Positions 52,617-61,152 of a stretch of DNA of 64,000 nucleotides are shown here, piece after piece. Origin of the DNA: Rohdeia mirabilis (GTDB lineage Bacteria > Planctomycetota > UBA1135 > GCA-002686595); NCBI GenBank assembly GCA_007750655.1, contig CP036290.1:3348001-3412000 (forward strand), given 5' to 3'. Within the stretch, counting starts at the first letter, position 1. Each line of letters begins with the position of its first letter. Position numbers and translations under genes: made by a program. Under the pieces are notes generated by a model. That model was not told the origin of the DNA and did not search any database. It worked only from the letters and a program-made list of their open reading frames with translations.

Positions 52617-54650
52617 TCAGAAGATCCAGGCCGGGTCGGAACGGCGGCAGCTGAAGCTCACCGTGAACGTTCCCGGATCGATGGTCAGCGCCTGGAACCA
52701 GGGCTGGATGCAGGGCAGGAGCGGCGCGGCGAGCGGGATCTTCTGATCGATCATGCAGTCCGCGTCGTGCACACCGACGAAGCCGTACACCGAGGTTCCG
52801 ACCAGGGGCAGCCACAGTTCACCGAGGTAGCCAGGCAGAGTGATCGGCGGGCACTGGATCGTGCTGCCGAGCAGGAGGTAGGACAGGTGTCCGGGCGTGG
52901 CGCGAATGCTGTAGTCGAACAGCACCGGCTTGCAGAAGGCCGTCGTCGTCGGACCGGACACGTGGTACTCGGTGCCGTTCGGCCACTGGAAGTAGGTGTG
53001 TCCGTCGTTCGGCGAACCGTAGGCCCACAGGAGACCGCCGGCGTCCACGAGCGCGGCCACGTTCTCGTCGGCGATCGGTCCGACGTTCAGGGGCAGCGGG
53101 ATGGGGCCGGGCGAGGTCCAGTCCTTGCGCTGCACCGAGTAGGCGTAGACGCCGGGGCCAGCGCTGCCGGCGGGCGGCGAGAAGACGCACAGGTTGCGAC
53201 CGGGGGTCATCAGGGTCGGACCACCGAGGCCGGTGGGAGCGTTCCACATGTCGCAGCGTTCGTCGAACAGGTCGATGACGCCGCCGGGTCCTTGGTGCGC
53301 GATGACCGAGCCGGTGCCAGCGGTGGCGAGCGAAACGGGCGGGTTGCCGATCCAGTTGCCCCAACGCGTCGAGATGGCGCGGCTCCCGCCGGGCGTGACG
53401 AGTTCGATCACGGCGTCGGCGGCGAGCACGACGTCGTTGAACGTCTTGGCGAGCGGCGGCGCCCACGAGTTGTAGGCGGGCAGGAAGACGTGCAGCGAAG
53501 TGCCGGTGTCCACACCACCGATGTGGTCCGGGGGCACGATCGGGATCGGGCCGATCGAGGTCAGCGGGATCGGCTCGGGGACCCAGGGACCGGTGCAGAC
53601 GCCGCTGAAGCCGAGCACGCTGCCCGACGGATCGATCGCGATCGCGTAGTCCTCGTCGACGACGAGCGGGCGGAACGGGCCGGGCAGCGCCGACCAGGTG
53701 CCTCCACCTGCGCCGAACGCGTCGAGCCCGACACCGAAGGCCGAGTTGTCGACCAGGACCACGTTGTCCGAGATCGTCTCGGCGACGCCGAACTGGGGCT
53801 GGACGAAGGGCGACGTGTTCCAGGTGCCGCGGTACGCGCTGTAGGCGCAGGGCGCGAAGGACAGCGGGGGCGTCAGGACGTTCGCGCGGATGTAGCAGGT
53901 GTTGTGGTCGAGCAAGAGCGGCGACGGGTTCGCCATCTGCGGCGACAGCGCCCAGCAACCGCGCACACCGCTGAAGGCCGCGACGTTGCCACCACCGGCG
54001 GGCACGAAGTCGGCGATGAGCGTGTTGCCGTCGGCCTTGAGCTGGGCACCCGTCGGACCGGCGAAGGTCGACCAGGTACCGGTGCGTGCCGAGAAGCCGT
54101 GGTAGTTGTTGCCGTCGCGGATGCCGATGACGAAGCGCGAGATCGCGTAGTCGCCCGGGCCGATCTGGGCGCCGAGGGGCTGCGGGATCCACAGGCCGCG
54201 CACGGCGCTGTAACCCCAGGCCGTGAAGACGCCGCTGGTGTCGATGCCGACCACCATGGCCACGTCGTCGCTGCTGTCGAAGAAGATGGGCGCGACGCCG
54301 GGCGGAAGAGGCGCGCTGTTGTTCAGACGCGAGCTGTACGCACGCATCGTCGTGGGCTCGCGGATCAACAGGCACCAGTCGCCGCTGCCCTGCACGGACG
54401 AGCCGGGGGGCGAGACGGTGGTGAACTTGCGGGCCGCGGCGGAGAAGACCTCGACGCCGGCGGCGCCTTCCTGCGCGACGAGGAAGCCCTCGACGTGGAG
54501 CGTACCGGCGGTGTCGTACGGGATGCGGTCCCAGGAGACGCAGTTGGAGGGGCTGAGCTGCGCCGCGGCCGTGGCCGGGAGCAGTGCGGTGGAGAGCAGC
54601 GCGCCGGCGGCCCAGGTGGCCAGGGTGCGTGCGGTGGATCGGGTGGACAT
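52617..54650 (-). CDS. Secreted propeller-like protein of unknown function, paralog A
   Basis: 677 aa with a clear signal peptide (about residues 1-29, ending TAAAQ). The rest consists of about ten repeats of 50-60 residues that each contain an aromatic-rich 'sY..yrGtW' or 'GfS...W' turn, for example YSAVRGLWIPQP, FSARTGTWSTFAGP, YSAYRGTWNTSP, GFSGVCTGPWVPEP, SVQRKDWTSPGP. This regular spacing suggests a beta-propeller. A conserved DLFDERCDMWNAP segment near residue 460 and LGELWLPLVGTS near the end are shared with paralog B. No catalytic motif is seen. Cysteines suggest disulfides and an exported life. It is independent of the neighbours, with a terminator downstream. Confidence 0.8.
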   Translation of the reverse strand: MSTRSTARTLATWAAGALLSTALLPATAAAQLSPSNCVSWDRIPYDTAGTLHVEGFLVAQEGAAGVEVFSAAARKFTTVSPPGSSVQGSGDWCLLIREPTTMRAYSSRLNNSAPLPPGVAPIFFDSSDDVAMVVGIDTSGVFTAWGYSAVRGLWIPQPLGAQIGPGDYAISRFVIGIRDGNNYHGFSARTGTWSTFAGPTGAQLKADGNTLIADFVPAGGGNVAAFSGVRGCWALSPQMANPSPLLLDHNTCYIRANVLTPPLSFAPCAYSAYRGTWNTSPFVQPQFGVAETISDNVVLVDNSAFGVGLDAFGAGGGTWSALPGPFRPLVVDEDYAIAIDPSGSVLGFSGVCTGPWVPEPIPLTSIGPIPIVPPDHIGGVDTGTSLHVFLPAYNSWAPPLAKTFNDVVLAADAVIELVTPGGSRAISTRWGNWIGNPPVSLATAGTGSVIAHQGPGGVIDLFDERCDMWNAPTGLGGPTLMTPGRNLCVFSPPAGSAGPGVYAYSVQRKDWTSPGPIPLPLNVGPIADENVAALVDAGGLLWAYGSPNDGHTYFQWPNGTEYHVSGPTTTAFCKPVLFDYSIRATPGHLSYLLLGSTIQCPPITLPGYLGELWLPLVGTSVYGFVGVHDADCMIDQKIPLAAPLLPCIQPWFQALTIDPGTFTVSFSCRRSDPAWIF

Positions 54651-54882
54651 GGGATGGGTCTTGGCTGAGGGGTCACGTCCACGGGCGTCTGCCCGCGGTC
54701 ATGCGTTGCAGTGCCGCCCCGCACCCGATCGCACGCCGAAAATCCCTGCGACTTCGCGGCCCGAGCACGACCCTCTCGTCCCCCACCACCCGCTCCCGCG
54801 GTCCCCGCTCCCCCCTTCGTGCTCCGGACCCCAGCGCGCTCGAGCCGCGACCCCCTGCGCGCCCGCTCCGTCCGGCTCGCTC

Positions 54883-56949
54883 TCAGAAGAGCGTGACCGA
54901 CTCCGCGCGGCGGCCCATGAAGCGCGACTCGAACGTGACGAGATCGATCGCCAGACCTTGGATCCAGGCCTCGAACGCGACGCCGACGGGCAGGGTCCCG
55001 AGCGCGAAGGACTGGGCGAGCACGCTGTCCACCGGGTGCACACAGACCACCGTCAGCACTTGCGTGGTGGCGAGCGGGAGCCACAGCTCGCCCGCGATCG
55101 GCGCCACCGTCACGGGCGGGCAGGAGAGATGGGGCGCCACCAACAACAGCGTCGCTTCGCTCGCCCGACCGCGCACGAGGACGCGCAGCACGTCGTCCAC
55201 GCAGCCGCCGCTCGCCGGTGCGCCGAAGGGATGGGGTCCGGTGACCGGCGCGCCGTCCGCGGTCGGCCACGCCCGGCGCACGTGCACGTCGTTCGCCGCG
55301 CCGAAGGCCCACAGCGTCCCGGCCGCGTCGACGGCGCAGGCGACGTTCGCACCGACCTGACCGAGTTCCGCGGGCGCGCTGGCCGCCAGCTCGGTGATCC
55401 ACTCGCCGCGCAGAGCCGAGTAGGCGCGCAGGGCGCCGGCGGTGGAGTTGGGCGTCGCCAACGCCGTGTTGCCCGCGGCGAGCTGGGTGTGGACCACGCC
55501 CTGCGCGAAGGTCGGGTTCCACGCGTCGCAGCGCTCGTCGAACAGCTCGACCGCGCCCGCGCTGTTCTGGTGCGCGATCAACGCTCCACCGACCGCCACG
55601 GTCGAACCGACGGTCCCGTTGGGCAGCGTCGTCCCGAGTGCGCGCCAAGCTCCGCCGCGCGTGCCGAGGGCCAGACCGAGCGCGTCCCCGTCGACCACGT
55701 GCACGACGCTGTCACCGACGAACAGGGTTGCGCCGAACGAGAGCGAGCGCGCCGGGGCGAAGGCGCGCGCGCCGGGCAGGAACGCGTGCAGCGTGCGGCC
55801 GAACCCGGGGAACGGACCGGTCTCGATCTCGACCGTCGCGAGGTGCGCGCCGACGTGGAAGGTGCCCGCGACACCGACGGGCTTCGAGCGCGACACGAAT
55901 CCGCCGGCGCGCAATGCGCTGAACCCGACGCAGCGGTCGGTCGCGGGATCGCAACCCACCAGCATGTCGTCGCCCACGGCGAACGTTCCCGCTGGCAGCG
56001 GTGACGGCGGCGAGGACCAGGCCGAGTTCTCGGCGCCGAAGGCCTCGACCAGCGCGCCGCCCCCGTCCAGCACCACGTCCAGCACGCCGAGCACACCGCG
56101 CGTCGCGACGACGGTGGGCGCGACCGCGTACGACTTCGCCGACGCCATCCACTGCGCGCGCGGAGCGGAGTAGGCCACGGTGCGCAGCACGCCGCCGGCT
56201 TCGGTGACGAGACACGCCACGTCGTCGTGGAGAACCAGCTGCGTCCCCGGAACGGCCGGCGGCGACTGGTGCCAACACGCGCGCACGCCGCTGAACGACA
56301 GGACGTGCGTCAGCGGTCCGCCCGTCGCGCGCAGGTCGGCGACCAGGACGTTGCCACGCGCGCGCAGGTCCGCTCCGCCGAACGTGCCCGCGATCGTCGA
56401 CCAGGTGCCGGAGTTCGACGAGAAGCCGTGGTAGCTGGTGCCCGCGCCCACGCCCGCGACCGTCGCACCGACCGCTCGATCTCCGACGATCCCTGCGAGC
56501 ACCTGCGGGACCCAGGTCCCCGTGCGCGCGCCGAACGCCCAGGCCGTCGTCGCGCCGGCGTCCTGGACCAGGACCAGCGCCACTTCGTCCCCCACCGCCT
56601 GGTACGCCACCACGGCACCCGCGGGCAGCGACAGCGTCGCCGTCGCGTCGCGCACCGCCGAGTGCGCCACGAGGTCGCTGCCGTCGCGCACGACGACGAG
56701 ACTCGCCGCTTGGCCGACGACCGAGGAGCCCGGGCCGCCGAGTGCCGTCCAGCGCTTGCGGTAGGCGCCGAACGCGACGACCGTTCCGTCCTCGCGCTGC
56801 TGGACCACGAGGTCGTCCGTGACGGTCACGGTGCCGAGCGGATCGTGCGCGGTCCCGTCCCAGGCGTCGCTCTGGAACGCGAAGAGGGTCCCGGGCGCGA
56901 GCAGGAACAGGGCGAGGGCGTGGAGCGAGCGGACGAGACGCGGAAACAT
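54883..56949 (-). CDS. Secreted propeller-like protein of unknown function, paralog B
   Basis: 688 aa from ATG 56949, signal peptide to about residue 25. The repeat pattern is the same as in paralog A (FGAYRKRWTALGGPGSS, FGARTGTWVPQVL, FSSNSGTWSTIAGT, YSAPRAQWMAS, FSALRAGGFVSR, YSALRGEWITEL). The shared landmarks are ELFDERCDAWNP, GELWLPLATTQV, and a C-terminal CVHPVDSVLAQSFALG region aligned with the VHDADCMIDQK of paralog A. The two copies probably arose by tandem duplication and have diverged. Function unknown; a surface-exposed scaffold or binding role is my guess. Confidence 0.8.
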   Translation of the reverse strand: MFPRLVRSLHALALFLLAPGTLFAFQSDAWDGTAHDPLGTVTVTDDLVVQQREDGTVVAFGAYRKRWTALGGPGSSVVGQAASLVVVRDGSDLVAHSAVRDATATLSLPAGAVVAYQAVGDEVALVLVQDAGATTAWAFGARTGTWVPQVLAGIVGDRAVGATVAGVGAGTSYHGFSSNSGTWSTIAGTFGGADLRARGNVLVADLRATGGPLTHVLSFSGVRACWHQSPPAVPGTQLVLHDDVACLVTEAGGVLRTVAYSAPRAQWMASAKSYAVAPTVVATRGVLGVLDVVLDGGGALVEAFGAENSAWSSPPSPLPAGTFAVGDDMLVGCDPATDRCVGFSALRAGGFVSRSKPVGVAGTFHVGAHLATVEIETGPFPGFGRTLHAFLPGARAFAPARSLSFGATLFVGDSVVHVVDGDALGLALGTRGGAWRALGTTLPNGTVGSTVAVGGALIAHQNSAGAVELFDERCDAWNPTFAQGVVHTQLAAGNTALATPNSTAGALRAYSALRGEWITELAASAPAELGQVGANVACAVDAAGTLWAFGAANDVHVRRAWPTADGAPVTGPHPFGAPASGGCVDDVLRVLVRGRASEATLLLVAPHLSCPPVTVAPIAGELWLPLATTQVLTVVCVHPVDSVLAQSFALGTLPVGVAFEAWIQGLAIDLVTFESRFMGRRAESVTLF

Positions 56950-57058
56950 GGTTCGAGATCGATGGTTCGGGGACGCTCCATCCCACCACGGCCCGTCGAG
57001 CGCGGGTGGCGCGGAGCGTCGAATCCAGGTCGCGCGGCGCTCGAGCGCCCGGTCGCCG

Positions 57059-57679
57059 TCAGGGCTCCAGGAGGCCGCGCTCGCGGTAGCGCTGCGCCGA
57101 CGCGAGCACCTTCGCGAAGTAGTGGCGCACGGACCCCGGTCGCGCCGGCGCCAGCGCGTTCTGCTCGGCCAACCACGGTTCGAACCCACCGGCTTCGGTG
57201 AACCAGCGCGCAGCCTTGTTCGGACCGGCGTTGTAGGCGACGAGCACCGGCCGCGGATCGTCCTCGCCGAAGCGGTCGAACAGGTAGCGCAGGTAGGCGC
57301 ACCCGAGCCGCAGGTTGAGCCCGGGGTCCTCGATCAGGTCGGAGTCCTCGAAGCGTTCGATCCCGAGACGTCGCGCGCGTTCGGCGGCGGTGTCGGGGCG
57401 CAGCTGCATGAGTCCCATGGCTCCGACGCTGGAGATCACGTCGACCCGTCCCGACGACTCGGCGTCGACGATGCCCGCGACCAGGTACGGATCGATGTGG
57501 AACTCGGCCGCCGCCGCGCGCAGGTCCTCGGCGAGGGCGTGGATGCGCACCGAGGCCAGCACGTCGCGCGGCGATTCGAACACGCCCGCGGCGACCAACA
57601 GGCCGACCGCGCTCGAGACGAGCACAGCCACCAGGGCCCACGATCGCGCGCGGCGCGGCTCTGCTTCGGTACGACCCAC
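57059..57679 (-). CDS. Lytic transglycosylase (SLT domain)
   Basis: 206 aa. One N-terminal membrane anchor (about 14-32) precedes a soluble-lytic-transglycosylase domain: VAGIVDAESSGRVDVISSVGAMGLMQLRPDTA with the catalytic glutamate in DAESSGR, LIEDPGLNLRLGCAYLRYLFDRFG, LVAYNAGPNKAARWF and a terminal helix VRHYFAKVLAS. It cleaves peptidoglycan glycan strands to 1,6-anhydro ends, here probably tethered to the periplasmic side of the membrane. It is downstream of the HEAT-repeat gene on the same strand. Confidence 0.93.
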   Translation of the reverse strand: MGRTEAEPRRARSWALVAVLVSSAVGLLVAAGVFESPRDVLASVRIHALAEDLRAAAAEFHIDPYLVAGIVDAESSGRVDVISSVGAMGLMQLRPDTAAERARRLGIERFEDSDLIEDPGLNLRLGCAYLRYLFDRFGEDDPRPVLVAYNAGPNKAARWFTEAGGFEPWLAEQNALAPARPGSVRHYFAKVLASAQRYRERGLLEP

Positions 57680-57735
57680 GTTCGAAACGCTGGTGGCGGG
57701 CGCGGACGGCTGTGGACCGCTCCGCGCGCGCCGAC

Positions 57736-60700
57736 TCAGCCGTCGTAGCGCTGATCGATGGAAGCGACGATGTCGGCGCGCCAGGCAGCGGTGTCACCGC
57801 CCGCCGGGTGCGGCGCGACCTCGCGCCCGAGGATGCGCTCGAGCTCGCGGCGCGCCCGCTCGGACACGACGCCGGCCGGTGCTTCGACGGTCGCCACGAG
57901 AGCGAGAGCACCGTCGCGCGTTCCGCCTGCCTCGAGACTGCCGGGAGGCGCGACGGGCAGTCCGTTGCGCAACTGAGCCTGACGCAACCAGGCCAAGGCG
58001 TCGCGGTCGCTGGCGCCGTCCCACCACGCGGTCCAGGCCAGGTCCCGGTCCTCGCGCGCGCGCAGGTCCATGCAGGACAGGACGGCGAGTTCCTCCGCCG
58101 CGCGGTCGGCGTTCGGCCCCGGTTTCTGCAGCAGACTCAGGAGCGCGGGCACCGCCTCCGCCGCGCCCAACTCGGACAGCACGAAGGCCGCTTCCGCGCG
58201 TCCGGCCGAGCGCTCGTTGAGCGCCAGCTCGACCAGCGGCAGGCGCACGATCGGGCCCATCCTGGTCGCGGTCTCGCGCGCCGTCTCGAACAGCGGCGAT
58301 CCGGGCCCGCGGCCGATCATGCTCACGATCAGATCGGCGGCCTGCGGCGCGCGCAGTTCGCCCATGGCGCGCAACGCGGTGCGCTGCAGTTCGATGTCGC
58401 CGTCGGCGAAGCACACGACCATCGCCTCGAGGGCGCCGGGGCCCTGCAGCGAACCGAGCGCTTCGATCGCGGCCTGGCGCACGCGCTGCGGGGCGCGTTC
58501 CGCACGCTCCAACACCTGCTCGCGCAGGTCCTGGCGATCGTTCTTGCCGACGGCGATCAGTGCGGCCTCCTGGACGAGGTCGACCTCGCCCACGGACAAG
58601 AGCTGGGTCAGACTCGCGACGTCCTCGGGAGCCGACGAGCGCGCCAGGACTCCGGCGGCGAGCGCCCGCGCGAGCGCGCGACCGTCGACGGCGAGTTCGC
58701 GCGCGAACTCGAGACCGACGGCCTCGACGATGCGCGCCAGACTGTCGAGCGCGCCGCCGCGGAAGCGCGCGTAGACGCGGTCGAACACGTCGCGCCCGAA
58801 GTCGGGATCGACCGCTCCGCCGCGCCCCGAACGTCCGGCGTCGAGCAGGAGCTGGACGAGCTGCTCGGTGCGCGGCGAGTGGTACTGCTCCGTCTCGACG
58901 ATGCCGAGCAGGGCGCCGACGTCACTGGCTTCGAGCACGCCACCGTGCGCCGCCTCGATCAGTCGTTCGAGCACCGGCCCGCGAGCCGACGCATCCATCG
59001 TGACCAACGCCTCGAGCGCCAGTTCCACCGCGCGTCGGTCGCGACGGCGTTCACCCAGCTCGCCTTCGGCCTCGCGCGCCTGACGCCACCACAAGGCCTC
59101 GTTCGCGAACAGGCCGCGACGCGCTCCGGGAACGCTCGGATCGACGAGTAGCTGCCACGAGTTCGCCTGGGCGATCGAACGCACCTGACCCAGCACGTCC
59201 TGCAACCACTGCGGACGGACGCCAGCTGGGAACGTGAAACTCTTCTCGGCCTTGCCGACCGCCACGGTCAGACGCTCGCTGGCGTCCGGGCGCGGCGCAG
59301 CGGGAACACGTTCGGCCGACAACACGCCCGAGCCCTCGAGCGTGGCGACCAGCTCGATCGCGTCGAGATCGTCGAGCCACAACACGTCGGAACCGACGGG
59401 GATGTCCGCGCGCGACGCCGCGAGCGCGACGCGCTGACCCTGGGGGTCGATCCAGGTCAGGCGCAGACTCTCGACGGCCGCCGCCCCGCCGGGAAGCACG
59501 GCGCGCCGGGGCGAGAACGTCGACGAGGCGTTGATCCACCACGACTGCCAGGCCGGCCCGTCGTTGCCGAGGGTGCGACCGGTGATGCGCTCGAGGCGGT
59601 GGAGCGCCGGCTGCTGCAGCGCCGCGAAGTCCTTGTGGTACTCCGCACCCGCGACGATCGACACCAGCTCGTGCGGCACCTGCAGGCGGTACCACTCGTC
59701 CTGGGCACTGGTCGTGTCGCGGTAGCCGATGCCCGCGAGGGCGACGGCGGCGGCGCCCCGCGCGAGGGGCGAGACCGACGCCAGGTTCTGGACCAGGACG
59801 TCGACGCGGTCGGGCGTGATGATCGTCTCGCCGCGCAGGTCCTCGCGCTCGACGATCGCGAGCAGGGCGTAGGACTGCTGACGGAAGAGCGCCGGCGTCT
59901 CGAAGGCGAGGGCGAGCAGTCGCCCACCGAGGTCGGGCTCCGGGCGCGCGGCGAGCAACTGGGCCGCGCGCTGCGCCACCTGCGGGCGGGAGTCGTCGAG
60001 GCGTGCGAACAACAGTTCGAGCACGCGGTCGCCGGAGAGCTGGGTCACGAGCTCGAGCGCGCGCAGGCGCGTGTCGGTGCGCTCGGCGGACAGTGCGCGA
60101 ACGAGCAGCGGCACGTCGTCGGCCGTGATCCGCTCGGCGAGCAGGCGCTCGACCGCGCTGCGCATCGCGTTCTGCGGGTGGTCGAGGAGTGCGACCATCT
60201 CGTTCGACGTCATCGACTCGGGGGCGAGTTCGTCCACGGCGCGCAACAGCGGCGCGATCGCGTCGGCCGGGAGTTCGCGCCCCAGGCGCCCGCGCAGGAT
60301 GCCCATGCCCGCGGTGTCCTGGGTCAGGAGGACGGCGCGCGCGCAGGAGAGCAGGACCGGTTGGCTGTCCGACGAGAGTCCGCGTCGCGCGGCGGACAGA
60401 CCCGTGTCGCCGAACGCGAGCAGTTCTTCCGCGTAGCCGCGCGCCTCGGAGGCGGCGAAGTGTTCGCGTGCGGCGAGTTCGGCCAGCACCACCTCGGGCG
60501 TGCGCTGGGAGCCGATCTGTGTCCCGTCCGCCTTCGGTGCACCGTCCTGCGCTCCCGACGACTTGCCCGTCACCGGCCCCTGCGCCGCGGGCGCCGCACC
60601 GTCCGCGCGCTTGGAGCGCGGCAGGATCAAGCCGCCCTTGCCCGTCTTGCGCTTGCCGGAGTCCTTGTCGTCCTTCTCGACGTCCTGCCGCGCCTGTTCG

Positions 60701-60924
60701 AGGCGACTGAGCTCGCTCGTGCCGAGCGCCTCGTTCTTCGGCTTCAAGAGCCACTCGCGGGCGGCTTCCAGACGCGCCTTCTCCTGCCCGTCGGCCTGGC
60801 TCGCACCCGTCGCTCCGTCCTGGGCCTGGGCCACGGGAACGAGGGACCACAGGAACGCAGCGGTGGCGAGGGACGCGAGGCCCGTGGTGGTGGGACGCGT
60901 CGAGGGTGTTCGGGAGGGGCTCAT
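57736..60924 (-). CDS. Secreted HEAT-repeat protein
   Basis: 1,062 aa from ATG 60924, signal peptide about residues 1-35. A charged, Lys/Gly-rich linker is followed by long stretches of alternating helices typical of HEAT/armadillo repeats (LLLSCARAVLLTQDT, ALLDHPQNAMRSAVERLLAERI, LRALELVTQL, LSGDRVLELLFARLDD, VAQRAAQLLAARP, VLARSSAPEDVASL, VRQAAIEALGSLQGP, ALRAMGELRAPQAADL, AAFVLSELGAAEAVPALLSL). Between repeats, a beta-rich insertion near residues 480-560 (WIDPQGQRVALAASRADIP, WLDDLDAIELVATLEGSG) interrupts the array. HEAT proteins usually bind other proteins. It diverges from the HDOD gene and is 56 bp upstream of the transglycosylase. Confidence 0.85.
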   Translation of the reverse strand: MSPSRTPSTRPTTTGLASLATAAFLWSLVPVAQAQDGATGASQADGQEKARLEAAREWLLKPKNEALGTSELSRLEQARQDVEKDDKDSGKRKTGKGGLILPRSKRADGAAPAAQGPVTGKSSGAQDGAPKADGTQIGSQRTPEVVLAELAAREHFAASEARGYAEELLAFGDTGLSAARRGLSSDSQPVLLSCARAVLLTQDTAGMGILRGRLGRELPADAIAPLLRAVDELAPESMTSNEMVALLDHPQNAMRSAVERLLAERITADDVPLLVRALSAERTDTRLRALELVTQLSGDRVLELLFARLDDSRPQVAQRAAQLLAARPEPDLGGRLLALAFETPALFRQQSYALLAIVEREDLRGETIITPDRVDVLVQNLASVSPLARGAAAVALAGIGYRDTTSAQDEWYRLQVPHELVSIVAGAEYHKDFAALQQPALHRLERITGRTLGNDGPAWQSWWINASSTFSPRRAVLPGGAAAVESLRLTWIDPQGQRVALAASRADIPVGSDVLWLDDLDAIELVATLEGSGVLSAERVPAAPRPDASERLTVAVGKAEKSFTFPAGVRPQWLQDVLGQVRSIAQANSWQLLVDPSVPGARRGLFANEALWWRQAREAEGELGERRRDRRAVELALEALVTMDASARGPVLERLIEAAHGGVLEASDVGALLGIVETEQYHSPRTEQLVQLLLDAGRSGRGGAVDPDFGRDVFDRVYARFRGGALDSLARIVEAVGLEFARELAVDGRALARALAAGVLARSSAPEDVASLTQLLSVGEVDLVQEAALIAVGKNDRQDLREQVLERAERAPQRVRQAAIEALGSLQGPGALEAMVVCFADGDIELQRTALRAMGELRAPQAADLIVSMIGRGPGSPLFETARETATRMGPIVRLPLVELALNERSAGRAEAAFVLSELGAAEAVPALLSLLQKPGPNADRAAEELAVLSCMDLRAREDRDLAWTAWWDGASDRDALAWLRQAQLRNGLPVAPPGSLEAGGTRDGALALVATVEAPAGVVSERARRELERILGREVAPHPAGGDTAAWRADIVASIDQRYDG

Positions 60925-61152
60925 GGTGACCTGGTCGGGGACTGGACGACCCAAGAGGATACGCGGTCGGCGCGTCCGGGGAGCCGCCCCGCTCGGGGGA
61001 CTCGAGGGCGCGCTATCCATCGGATGCCGCGCTGTTTCGGGAAATCGGCGCTCAGGCCTCTCCGGTTCCTGTCGAAACCTCCGATTGCGCCGCGTCCCAG
61101 GTCCGTCCGGACCCCACCCGATCGCGGCCGCACCGCTCCCCCACGCCCCGCC

